A DNA stretch of 64,000 bases. Source: Cladopsammia gracilis (Eukaryota; Cnidaria; Anthozoa; Scleractinia; Dendrophylliidae). The translations under genes and the position numbers were made by a program. This document shows positions 20,408 to 28,276 of this stretch, in pieces. Location: positions 2,077,501 to 2,141,500 of the forward strand of contig JAJGOT010000049.1 of assembly GCA_022457155.1 (NCBI GenBank), given 5' to 3'. The stretch's first letter is position 1. Each line of letters begins with the position of its first letter. The notes below the pieces were generated by a model. That model saw nothing but the letters and a program-made list of their open reading frames with translations, was not told the DNA's origin and made no database searches.

Positions 20408-20838
20408 GTAATTTTGACCTCCTTGAATGGATAAAATATTTAAAAATACCTGATTTCAAAGGTATTTTTTCGAGAGATCAAACGGTAAGTCAACCGACAG
20501 GCAAAACAGGATGTTGTATAATTAATCTTGATGATAAGATAGGGAACGGTACACACTGGGTAGCAACATTTGTAAAAAATAAAAATCTCATATATTATTT
20601 TGATTCGTTTTGTTTACCGCCACCACAAGATTTCATTGATTATGCTAATAAATCAGGTATGGAATACCAATACAATATCGGTTACCCGTTTCAAGCTATA
20701 AAATCAGTAAGATGCGGTTATTATTGTTTATATTTTCTTGATAATATTTACAAAAAATCATTTTATGATTGCTTAAGTAGATTCAAAATCGATAATCAAA
20801 ACTACAATGAAAAGTTTATTAAAAAATATTTCATGTAA
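20377..20838 (+). CDS. Adenain-like cysteine protease, -1 frame, no ATG (PRO)
   Basis: Adenovirus-type maturation protease. In this frame I read a FDLLEW start region, a GNGTHWVA catalytic-His block, YYFDSF with the Asp, and SVRCGYYCLYF with the nucleophile Cys; the element 2 protein has the same blocks. There is no ATG before the conserved region; the first in-frame ATG lies after the catalytic His. The frame opens at the A7 slippery run within the preceding gene, so it is most simply made as a -1 frameshift fusion to the pVI-like protein. Non-AUG initiation is the alternative. Role: processing capsid and core precursors. It ends at TAA 20836-20838. Confidence 0.85.
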   Translation, partial: KKPKFRDVPLSNFDLLEWIKYLKIPDFKGIFSRDQTVSQPTGKTGCCIINLDDKIGNGTHWVATFVKNKNLIYYFDSFCLPPPQDFIDYANKSGMEYQYNIGYPFQAIKSVRCGYYCLYFLDNIYKKSFYDCLSRFKIDNQNYNEKFIKKYFM

Positions 20839-20881
20839 TTAAAATTAAAAAGTTTTATTATACAGATCGTATAATAAAATG
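20835..20881 (+). promoter_or_regulatory. 47-bp leader repeat with hairpin before zinc mini-gene
   Basis: Exact second copy of 16988-17034. The 11-bp stem at 20853-20863 / 20869-20879 again ends at the ATG (20879). It separates the protease stop from the zinc-PLA2-integrase cluster and may be a promoter or a post-transcriptional start signal. Confidence 0.65.
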
Positions 20882-21046
20882 GAGTCGCTAACACAGAACA
20901 CGTTCTGTGTTAAGGAAAAAATAAAAACCGGTTGTACTGAACCGTCCGGTTATGAGATAGCCTCAAACGGCAGGCCTTATTTTTGGTGCACTTGCGCTAA
21001 TTGCGGAATCAAGAAAACCCGTTTCGTTAAGAGTTCGGAAAACTAG
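20879..21046 (+). CDS. Zinc-binding mini-protein (55 aa), 0-frame upstream of PLA2
   Basis: Starts MESL and reads FCVKEK...TGCTEPSGY, then NGRPYFWCTCANCGIKKTR. Four to six Cys (C-x8-C and C-x-C-x2-C) suggest one small zinc site. Element 2 has a clear homologue (48789-48941) with the same EPSGY, NGR and CGIKKTRFVK. It ends with a TAG directly after a GGAAAAC heptamer, and the PLA2 frame (-1) opens at 21031 across that point. It may exist alone and as the N terminus of a PLA2 fusion. Confidence 0.7.
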   Translation: MESLTQNTFCVKEKIKTGCTEPSGYEIASNGRPYFWCTCANCGIKKTRFVKSSEN

Positions 21047-21681
21047 TTGGGCCCCCACAAGGTGGGGGCTTTGGTGAGATGGCTATGGAAGGATTAACGA
21101 TGCATGCGTTACCTTGGTTAGGAAAGAAAGCTGTTGAAATGGGTCGTTATGGAGCAAGTGAGCTGTTGAGAAATAAAAATATGCAAACCAAGGCGTTGGA
21201 TTTCGCTCTTGACAAAGCAAAACCGTTTCTTGAAAATACTGCCTCTCAAATGCTGAACGAATTGTCAACTAAGATCAGGCCTGACAAAAAATATAAAACG
21301 GATCGAGCTGATTTAGATGGTGGTAAATTAGATGTTCATTCATTAATAGGAAAGCTGCCAAGACCAAAGAAAGGATTCACTCCTGGGAAATATAAGTATA
21401 TGGGGCCTTATAATCCCCTGGATAAACAGTTAAAATACGATGATGAAACGGGAGAAATTCAAGAATGGTATGAGCAACCGTATAACAAAGTGGATGAAAT
21501 ATCAGCTCGACATGACGTTTGTTATGATCGCGTTAAAACAGGCAAAACCAACAAGGGAGATTGTGACCGGCAGATGGTTTCTGAACTTGATCAGATTCCG
21601 TACGGAGAGATGCCAAAATGGGGACAAGCGGCGAGATTTATTATCAACACGAAGCAAAAACTTGGGTTGGGAAACGGATAA
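21031..21681 (+). CDS. Parvovirus-type phospholipase A2 virion protein
   Basis: Open in the -1 frame of the zinc gene from 21031; the first ATG is at 21079 (about 200 aa). The N-terminal part has HALPWLGKK(A/T)VEMGRYGASELL and a helical segment. The C-terminal domain is a secreted/parvovirus-VP1-like PLA2: the Ca-binding loop YMGPYNPLD (about residue 110 from the ATG) and the catalytic His-Asp pair in DEISARHDVCYD, then DRQMV. Such domains break endosomal membranes during entry. It ends LGLGNG at 21681, with a canonical GGGAAAC heptamer just upstream that opens into the integrase. May be made as a zinc-PLA2 fusion or from its own ATG. Confidence 0.85.
   Translation, partial: EFGKLVGPPQGGGFGEMAMEGLTMHALPWLGKKAVEMGRYGASELLRNKNMQTKALDFALDKAKPFLENTASQMLNELSTKIRPDKKYKTDRADLDGGKLDVHSLIGKLPRPKKGFTPGKYKYMGPYNPLDKQLKYDDETGEIQEWYEQPYNKVDEISARHDVCYDRVKTGKTNKGDCDRQMVSELDQIPYGEMPKWGQAARFIINTKQKLGLGNG
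21037..21069 (+). promoter_or_regulatory. Candidate -1 ribosomal frameshift site (zinc to PLA2)
   Basis: GGAAAAC (21037-21043) sits in 0-frame register as G_GAA_AAC next to the TAG. A 7-nt spacer follows, then a perfect 8-bp stem GCCCCCAC (21051-21058) / GTGGGGGC (21062-21069) with an AAG loop. Element 2 has the same arrangement with a fully canonical heptamer. The heptamer here is one base from canonical (G-U at one P-site position), so efficiency is uncertain. Confidence 0.7.
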
Positions 21682-22643
21682 GGCCGCCGAGTAAAAACGT
21701 AGAGACGTGGCAAGAAAAGCTAGCAGACGAACTGCATAAACCTATAAGGCGAAAGTTTACTCGGCGGCGTGTTATTGTAAACGGAATCGATGAGATATGG
21801 TGTTCTGACCTTGTCGAGATGCAGAAATTAAGTAAGTGGAATAAGGGATATCGATATCTTCTCATGGTGTTAGATGTTTTCAGTAAATACGGTTGGATTG
21901 TACCGTTGAAGAATAAAAAGGGAGAGAGTGTCGCAGAAGCGTTCAATTCGTTATTCAAGAAAGGAAGAAAACCGAAAATGCTGTGGGTGGATAAGGGAAA
22001 AGAGTATTACAACAAGAATATGAAAGAACTGTTGGATAAAAATAAGATAGTGATGTATTCGACAGAGAATGAAGAAAAATCTAGTGTTTGTGAAAGATGG
22101 AACCGTACGATAAAAGAGAAGATGTATAAACAGTTTACCGTTCAAAACAATACAAAATATCTTGATGCGTTACCGAGGATATTGAAAGAATACAATAATT
22201 CAAAACACCGAAGCATCGGTATGACACCTGTGGAAGCGTCGAAGAAAAAGAACGAAAGTGCTGTTTATTTAAATTTGTACGGTAAGATGAAACGGATATA
22301 TACTAAACCGAAATTTAAAGTTGGTGATAAAGTTCGAATATCGAAATATAAACGTCCTGTTTTCGATAAAGGTTACACACCGAATTGGACTGAAGAGATT
22401 TTTACTGTCGATAAGATTCGATACACTAACCCTATAACTTATAAACTGAAAGATGAGTTGGGTGAGGAGATAACAGGTTCTTTTTATAAGGAAGAGCTGC
22501 AGAAGGCTAAACAGACCATCTTTCGTATTGAGAAAGTGATTCGACGAGATGCTCGAAAAGGTAAAGCGTTAGTGAAGTGGAGCGGGTATAGCGATAAATT
22601 CAACTCTTGGGTAGATTTGAAAGAACTGAAAGATCTGCGGTGA
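21618..22643 (+). CDS. Polinton integrase (RVE DDE with chromodomain)
   Basis: Retroviral-type integrase in the -1 frame of PLA2, overlapping it by 64 nt. The catalytic core has IWCSDLVEMQ (first Asp), MLWVDKGKEYY (second Asp) and a Glu in the STENEEKSSVCERWNRT block. KFKVGDKVRISKYK is an SH3-like region. The C terminus (about residues 300-341) is a chromodomain: RIEKVIRRD, LVKWSGYSDKFNSWV. It inserts the element, generating 6-bp duplications. The internal ATG at 21618 could start it independently. Homology to element 2 begins only after the slippery site (QEKLADELHKPIRR), supporting a fused origin. Confidence 0.92.
   Translation: MGTSGEIYYQHEAKTWVGKRIRPPSKNVETWQEKLADELHKPIRRKFTRRRVIVNGIDEIWCSDLVEMQKLSKWNKGYRYLLMVLDVFSKYGWIVPLKNKKGESVAEAFNSLFKKGRKPKMLWVDKGKEYYNKNMKELLDKNKIVMYSTENEEKSSVCERWNRTIKEKMYKQFTVQNNTKYLDALPRILKEYNNSKHRSIGMTPVEASKKKNESAVYLNLYGKMKRIYTKPKFKVGDKVRISKYKRPVFDKGYTPNWTEEIFTVDKIRYTNPITYKLKDELGEEITGSFYKEELQKAKQTIFRIEKVIRRDARKGKALVKWSGYSDKFNSWVDLKELKDLR
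21669..21768 (+). promoter_or_regulatory. Candidate -1 ribosomal frameshift site (PLA2 to integrase)
   Basis: The canonical heptamer G_GGA_AAC at 21669-21675 is in 0-frame register, 3 nt before the PLA2 stop TAA (21679-21681). After a 7-nt spacer a perfect 13-bp stem forms between GCCGCCGAGTAAA (21683-21695) and TTTACTCGGCGGC (21756-21768), enclosing 60 nt. Confidence 0.85.
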
Positions 22644-22654
22644 AGATCTCTTCT

Positions 22655-22682
22655 TTTCATTTCACGTTCGTGAAATGAAAAT
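22655..22682 (+). terminator. 13-bp hairpin after integrase
   Basis: TTTTCATTTCACG, loop TT, CGTGAAATGAAAA, 12 bp after the integrase stop and ahead of the polymerase gene. It is the likely 3' end of the capsid-integrase transcript. Confidence 0.55.
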
Positions 22683-22729
22683 TTAAAATGGTATTAAAAA
22701 ATAAAATATATTGATAATAATACTTACGT

Positions 22730-24265
22730 ATGGAGTCAAAAACTGTTCAACAGCTTAGGGCAATTGCACGTGAAAACGGATTGAAAGGTCATTCACGTTA
22801 TAGGAGGAAAGCGGACCTGATCAAATTCATTGAAAGTAGTAGAGCACCTGAACCTCTCCCACCACGCGGTATCGTAAATTTTATAGATGAACCTTCACCA
22901 CGCGGTATCGTTAATTTTTTAGATAAACCCTCTCCACCCCGAAGAAGAAGAAAAAGACAACCTTCACCATCTCCGCCCCGAAGAAGGAAAAATAGACAGC
23001 CCTCTCCACAACCCCTAGACCATCATCAATCAGAGATACCGTTAGAATCTGAAGATTCTAACCGTAAACGAAATAAGAAGAGACAAAAGACCCGTAAAAC
23101 AAAGAAGGAGAAGAAATTGGAAGAGGTCGAAAATAGATCTGAAAGATCTGAAGATACTCTTCAATCGACAAATAATAAGAAGAGACAAAAGAAACTAAAG
23201 AGGGAGGCTGCCCGTCTAACAAAGAAAATCAACCGTGCAAAAAACAAACGTGGCACACTGTTCTTACAAGAAAAACTAAACCAAGTTTTGAAAAAGATCG
23301 ATAGCCGAAGATTACCCTATGAGATAATCAAGATAGGTGAGAATACAAGTAACAAGTTCAAATCGTTTTTCGACATATTCAAAGTTAAAATAGTAAACCC
23401 TCGTGAAATATTCGATATTGATAAATTACTGTTAGAAATAGGGCTCAGAGTAATAAAAGAGAGAGGGTTACAAAACGGTGACAAGATTCGATGGATACTT
23501 AGTCATACGAGTTGGCATAAACCAGTTAGTACAAAACGAATCACGATCACAGATCACCTTGGGACGGATCTCGTCGAAGAGATAGCTAGATTCATTGAAT
23601 ACAAGGATGTACCGCTCCCCGAGGTCAAAATAGAGATTCAGTCGGTAAAGGTTCCCCGGGGAATGGGTCGATTACGTGTAACAAAATTAAATGCCAGCGA
23701 TAAAAAGAGTATAATCACAATCAAAAATAATGACTCAATCTGTCTTGCGCGAGCAATAGTGACGGCTCGTGCAAACATAAATAAATGTAGATGGACAAAA
23801 ACTCAGCTACAGGATGGGTTCAATAGGTCGAGAAAACTGCAGAAAGACGAAGCTATCAAACTTCATAAAGAAGCTGGAGTCGAAATTAACGAGGAAACCG
23901 GTTCAACCCTCGAAGATGTAAAGAGATTCGCGGAACATCTTAAGATTCAGATAAACATTGCAGACGGTGATCGATTCAATGATCTGATTTTCACTACTGA
24001 AAATGAGCACGATGGACAGATGATATACCTTTACAAAAACAAAAACCACTTCGACGTTATCACAAGTATGCCAGCGTTCTTGAGTAAAGATTATTATTGT
24101 CACACCTGCAAAAAGCCGTACACAAAACGCGATTGTCATAGATGTCCCGCAAAATGTACAGCATGCTTCAAGTACTTTCCACACGGAGTGAAAAAGTGCT
24201 CTTATCCACCAATTCCATGCGATAAGTGTAATAGGTCTTTCTTCGGAGTAGATTGTTTTATGTAG
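22730..24265 (+). CDS. Protein-primed DNA polymerase B, N-terminal part up to UAG
   Basis: The first 511 codons of the element 1 polymerase gene. Residues 1-40 are a SAP-like motif (VQQLRAIARENGLKGHSRYR then KADLIKFIE). A Pro/Arg/Lys-rich linker follows with duplicated PRGIVNF and RRRK(R/N)RQPSP(S/Q)P segments, and then a conserved pre-exonuclease region ending in Cys pairs (CHTCKKPY, CPAKCTACFKYF, CDKCNRSFFG). A UAG at 24263-24265 stops it. The frame stays open beyond the UAG into the polymerase core, so this is one gene with a single nonsense codon or a readthrough site. Confidence 0.75.
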   Translation: MESKTVQQLRAIARENGLKGHSRYRRKADLIKFIESSRAPEPLPPRGIVNFIDEPSPRGIVNFLDKPSPPRRRRKRQPSPSPPRRRKNRQPSPQPLDHHQSEIPLESEDSNRKRNKKRQKTRKTKKEKKLEEVENRSERSEDTLQSTNNKKRQKKLKREAARLTKKINRAKNKRGTLFLQEKLNQVLKKIDSRRLPYEIIKIGENTSNKFKSFFDIFKVKIVNPREIFDIDKLLLEIGLRVIKERGLQNGDKIRWILSHTSWHKPVSTKRITITDHLGTDLVEEIARFIEYKDVPLPEVKIEIQSVKVPRGMGRLRVTKLNASDKKSIITIKNNDSICLARAIVTARANINKCRWTKTQLQDGFNRSRKLQKDEAIKLHKEAGVEINEETGSTLEDVKRFAEHLKIQINIADGDRFNDLIFTTENEHDGQMIYLYKNKNHFDVITSMPAFLSKDYYCHTCKKPYTKRDCHRCPAKCTACFKYFPHGVKKCSYPPIPCDKCNRSFFGVDCFM

Positions 24266-26983
24266 CATCTACGTGACAGATCCAAATGGGGTAGTAAAGA
24301 CACTGTGTGTAAAAAAGTAGGTAAATGTTTGAAATGTGAGCGTACAATTACATCTTCTAAAAATGATGGCCTAAAGAATCACATCTGCGGATATTCAAAG
24401 TGTAGTAATTGTGGGAAGTACTGTGATATGAATGAACATCTTTGTTTCATGTCTCAAACGAATTGTAAGGGTGGAAAATGTCAAGGTTACGGATGTAGTC
24501 CTGGAAGTTTGTGTTATCCTTGTCAGACAAGAACCGATAAATACATGTTCTATGATTTTGAAGCAACTCAGGAGACCGGTGTTCATGAGGTCAATTTAGT
24601 CGTCTGTCACGATTTTTATGGAAATAAAAATACATTTGAAACGCTCGACGAATTTTGTAAATTTATTTTTAACAAGGATGATCATGTCGGGTATACCTTC
24701 ATAGCTCACAATGCAAAAAGTTACGATGCTCAGTTTATTCGAAATTGGTGTATAGAGAACAGAGTGAAACCCGATATTATTTACAACGGAACAAAGATTA
24801 TGTCTATGAAGGCTGAGGGTGTTAGATTTATTGATTCTATAAACTTTATCGCTGCGGCGTTATCATCGTTCCCAAAGACATTTGGTTTGAAAGAGTTGAA
24901 AAAAGGGTATTTTCCACATTATTTCAACACAAAGTGTAACCAAAACTATGTAGGGCCGATTCCTGATAAGAAACACTATGGTTATGATGAGATGAAACCT
25001 TCAGCGAGAAAGGAATTCTTAAAATGGTACCAACAACGTATTGATGAAAACTATGTGTTTGACATGAAGAAGGAGCTGAGAGATTACTGTGATAGTGATG
25101 TAGACATCCTCAGAAGAGGTATGTTGATTTTTCGAGAACAGTATATCGAGTTAGGTAACATCGACCCTCTTCAATATATAACCATCGCTTCTGTATGCAT
25201 GACGACCATGTACAGAAGTAACCACATGCGTTGTGAAAAGATCGCTGTTGTAAAGGAAATTACACGTGGAGAGAACTACAGTAAAAGTAGCATCGCATGG
25301 TTAGATTGGATTTCTCAGAGAGATGGTGTTAAAATAAAACATGCTCTGAACGGTGGTGAAGAGACTTTACCAGATATCGGAAAGGTTGACGGGTTTTGTG
25401 GGAATACGGTCTACGAATTTCAAGGATGTTTTTGGCACGGTTGTGAGAAGTGTTATACATGCGACACAATCAACACAAAAAATCAGATGGATATGTTAAC
25501 TCTAAGAAAGAGGACGGTAGCGAAAAACGATAAAATTAGAGCTGCCGGGTATGAACTGGTTGAGGTTTACGAATGTGAACTGAAAAAGGAGAAAGATTTT
25601 GGTAAATTTCTAAAAACGTGGAATCGGGAATTTGTAGGGCCTCTTAATCCTAGGGACGCATTTTTTGGTGGACGAACAAATGTAACAAAACCGACCTACA
25701 CATTCAAAAAAGGTGAGAAAGGTAGATATGTCGACTTTGTTAGTTTATATTCAACGGTACAATTCTTCAAGGATTATCCGGTAGGTCATCCTACAAAGAT
25801 ATCTGTTCCTCCTCAAGAGTACGATGAGAATTGGTTTGGTTTTGTGAAATGTAAAGTTTTACCTCCAAGAGGTCTTTATCATCCTGTGTTACCGGTAAAA
25901 ATAAAATGCGATAAGGCTGAAAAGCTGCTATTTCCGCTCTGTAGAGTGTGCGCTGAAAATAAGATTCAGGAATGTACACATACAGATAATGAACGATCAT
26001 TCATCGGAACATGGTGCACGAATGAATTGAATGTGGCGATTTGTAAAGGGTACAAGGTACTAAACATATACGAGGTGTGGCATTTCGAGGCTAAATCCGC
26101 TAACCTTTTCAAGACTTATGTAAGAAAATTCATGAAAATCAAGATGGAATCGAGTGAACTGAAGACCGGTCAAGGTTGTACATATAAGAGTGTTGATGAG
26201 TACCGGTCAGTTGTTGAATCAAAGTTAGGAATCGAGCTTGATGAGATTGAGTACAATCCTGGTAGGAGGGCAATCTCAAAGTTGTCTCTGTGTAGTTTAT
26301 GGGGAAAATTTGGTCAGCGTAATAACATGAATCAGACTGTGTACGTCACTGAACCAAAAGAATTTTACAAGATCTTGTTAGATGAAAGCATAGACGATCT
26401 GAACATTCAATTCTTAAACGAAGATATGGTTGAAATGACTTACAACTTGAAAGACCAGTTCGTTGACAATAGTAATAACACAAACATATTTATTGCTGCC
26501 TTCACAACCAGCCACGCTAGAATGATGCTGTATGAAGTGTTGGATAAACTCGGTGATCAGGTTCTCGGTTTTGACACCGACAGCTGTTGGTATATCGAAC
26601 GTGAAGGGGGACAGCGAATCGAAACAGGTGACAGCCTCGGTGATCTAACCGATGAGTTAAACGGACATTATATTACGAATTGGTGCGGTTCTGGTCCAAA
26701 ATCATACAGTTATAGTACAAGTGATGGGAAGATGGAATGTAAGGTCAAAGGTTTCACTCTGAATCACAAAAATAGTCAAAAAATAAATCAAAAAACGATG
26801 AAGCAGATCATCGAAGGTCAAAAGGAACGAATAACAACCGTAAACGAACGAGCGATAACTCGAGATCCTTTAACAAAACAGGTTGTAAATAAATACCAGA
26901 AAAAAGACTTTCGGATGTGTTACGATAAACGGTGTATGGTGAAGACTGAATCAGGTATCGAGACGTTTCCATATGGATATTAA
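24266..26983 (+). CDS. Protein-primed DNA polymerase B, exonuclease and polymerase core
   Basis: In frame with the upstream part, directly after the UAG. An upstream cysteine cluster is followed by exonuclease motifs: DFEA (Exo I), FIAHNAKSYDAQFI (Exo II), YCDSDVDIL (Exo III). Polymerase motif A appears as DFVSLYSTVQ at about 25732 (the usual P of SLYP is S), motif B as KLSLCSLWGKFGQ at about 26278 (the usual N is C), and motif C as FDTDSCW at about 26570. FWHGC lies between. Its stop at 26981-26983 lies 4 bp from the right TIR. The two motif changes plus the UAG suggest it may be compromised. This polymerase belongs to a different lineage from that of element 2. Role: protein-primed replication of linear DNA. 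Confidence 0.85.
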   Translation, partial: HLRDRSKWGSKDTVCKKVGKCLKCERTITSSKNDGLKNHICGYSKCSNCGKYCDMNEHLCFMSQTNCKGGKCQGYGCSPGSLCYPCQTRTDKYMFYDFEATQETGVHEVNLVVCHDFYGNKNTFETLDEFCKFIFNKDDHVGYTFIAHNAKSYDAQFIRNWCIENRVKPDIIYNGTKIMSMKAEGVRFIDSINFIAAALSSFPKTFGLKELKKGYFPHYFNTKCNQNYVGPIPDKKHYGYDEMKPSARKEFLKWYQQRIDENYVFDMKKELRDYCDSDVDILRRGMLIFREQYIELGNIDPLQYITIASVCMTTMYRSNHMRCEKIAVVKEITRGENYSKSSIAWLDWISQRDGVKIKHALNGGEETLPDIGKVDGFCGNTVYEFQGCFWHGCEKCYTCDTINTKNQMDMLTLRKRTVAKNDKIRAAGYELVEVYECELKKEKDFGKFLKTWNREFVGPLNPRDAFFGGRTNVTKPTYTFKKGEKGRYVDFVSLYSTVQFFKDYPVGHPTKISVPPQEYDENWFGFVKCKVLPPRGLYHPVLPVKIKCDKAEKLLFPLCRVCAENKIQECTHTDNERSFIGTWCTNELNVAICKGYKVLNIYEVWHFEAKSANLFKTYVRKFMKIKMESSELKTGQGCTYKSVDEYRSVVESKLGIELDEIEYNPGRRAISKLSLCSLWGKFGQRNNMNQTVYVTEPKEFYKILLDESIDDLNIQFLNEDMVEMTYNLKDQFVDNSNNTNIFIAAFTTSHARMMLYEVLDKLGDQVLGFDTDSCWYIEREGGQRIETGDSLGDLTDELNGHYITNWCGSGPKSYSYSTSDGKMECKVKGFTLNHKNSQKINQKTMKQIIEGQKERITTVNERAITRDPLTKQVVNKYQKKDFRMCYDKRCMVKTESGIETFPYGY

Positions 26984-26986
26984 TGA

Positions 26987-27194
26987 GTATCGATTAAAAT
27001 ATATACCGTCACTAAATTATAATGATGGGTTTCATAAATTAAAAAAATTAACGACAAAACACACTAGATCTGGAAAAGTACCTTAGAGTGAATAATTATA
27101 GGCGATTCGTCTATAATTATACGAGTTACATCAAATTAACGACAAAAACACACTGAAAATGGAAAAGTGCCGTATAGTGCCTTACATAACTACT
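26987..27194 (-). repeat. Element 1 right terminal inverted repeat
   Basis: Reverse complement of 9332-9539, ending CATAACTACT; the GCCTAT duplication follows at 27195-27200. Confidence 0.95.
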
Positions 27195-27520
27195 GCCTAT
27201 GGTTAGAACATCTTAGAAAGAACATTACAAAACACCACGTTTTTAGATATCTTAAGGCAGCTAAAGTTTTTTATCCAAAGAAAAACTCCTGTAAGAAAAG
27301 CCATTGTGTCGAAAATCTCTTATTCAAACAATAAAGTTCTTCCATAACTTTGGGGGCTATCATTGGGCCCCCGTTTCAGGCAGGGCGGCGTAGGATGAGT
27401 TTGGCACGTGGGGAAGACATAATAAGATTTTGCACGCCCTAAACTGGCGCCCAATTTGAGCTCTAACGCTTATAGTCAATTTTGTAATCATTATATGTAT
27501 AAATGGATGAATGAATGAAA

Positions 27521-27528
<8 letters not shown>

Positions 27529-27591
<63 letters not shown>

Positions 27592-28007
27592 GGAGCGGGA
27601 AGGGAGGGAGGAAGGGAGGAAGGAAGGAAGGAAGGAAGGGGGAGAGGGAGGGAGGAAGGAAGGAAGGAAGGAAGGAAGGAAGGAAGGAAGGAAGGAAGGA
27701 AGGGAGGAAGGAAGGAAAGGAGGAAGGGAGGGAGGGAGGGAGGGAGGGAGGGAGGGAGGTAGGAAGGAAGGAAGGAAGGAAGGAAGGAAGGAAGGAAGGA
27801 AGGAAGGAAGGAAGGAAGGAAGGAAGGGAGGGAGGGAGGAAGGGTGGGAGGGAGGGAGGTAGGAAGGAAGGAAGGAAGGAAGGAAGGAAGGAAGGAAGGA
27901 AGGAAGGAAGGAAAGAAGGAAGGAAGGAAGGAAGGAAGGAAGGAAGGAAGGAAGGAAGGAAGGAAGGAAGGAAGGAAGGAAGAAAGGAAGGAAGGAAGGA
28001 AGGAAGT
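27529..28007 (+). repeat. Polypurine microsatellite (GAAA/GGAA/GGGA)n
   Basis: About 480 bp of nearly pure purine on the + strand: GAAA units first, then GGAA and GGGA units in blocks. Long ORFs here on both strands are artefacts of the repeat. It may form triplex/H-DNA. Confidence 0.9.
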
Positions 28008-28276
28008 ATTTCATTTCTTATGAGGCAAATGGTCGTTCTCTAAAATTTTTGTTCCCTCGCATGTTTTGAACTTTATCTCTCCAAATAGCTATTTGATTCC
28101 GCCTTTAGCCATCGATTCTAGCAAGGCCAATGGCAAACATGCAATTTTAAGTGTATTTAATTCAACTTGACAGTGGACGACATTTTAGGGAGAATTGTTT
28201 GGTCAGTATGTCTTGTAAAAAAGCGAACATAAAAACAGGCCCAAGACATTCATCTGCCGATAAGAAAATGATTATG

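Larger units (their letters stand above)
9332..27194. mobile_element. Polinton/Maverick element 1, complete (17,863 bp)
   Basis: The element starts AGTAGTTATG and ends CATAACTACT, with 208-bp TIRs and a 6-bp target duplication GCCTAT at 9326-9331 and 27195-27200. AG...CT ends and 6-bp duplications are hallmarks of Polintons. It encodes the full set: protein-primed PolB, retroviral-type integrase, packaging ATPase, adenain-type protease, major and penton capsid proteins, plus fibre, PLA2 and accessory genes. Identity of the TIRs and the perfect duplication suggest a recent insertion. The only obvious lesion is the in-frame UAG in the polymerase gene. Confidence 0.95.

Noticed and set aside
24305..24307. 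GTG at 24305 as the start of a separate polymerase gene
   Set aside because: GTG starts are not usual in animals or their viruses, and the frame is continuous with the upstream ORF through one UAG.
27463..28014. Long ORFs of LPSF or KERKKE repeats on both strands
   Set aside because: They are read straight from the polypurine microsatellite; no start context, no domain.
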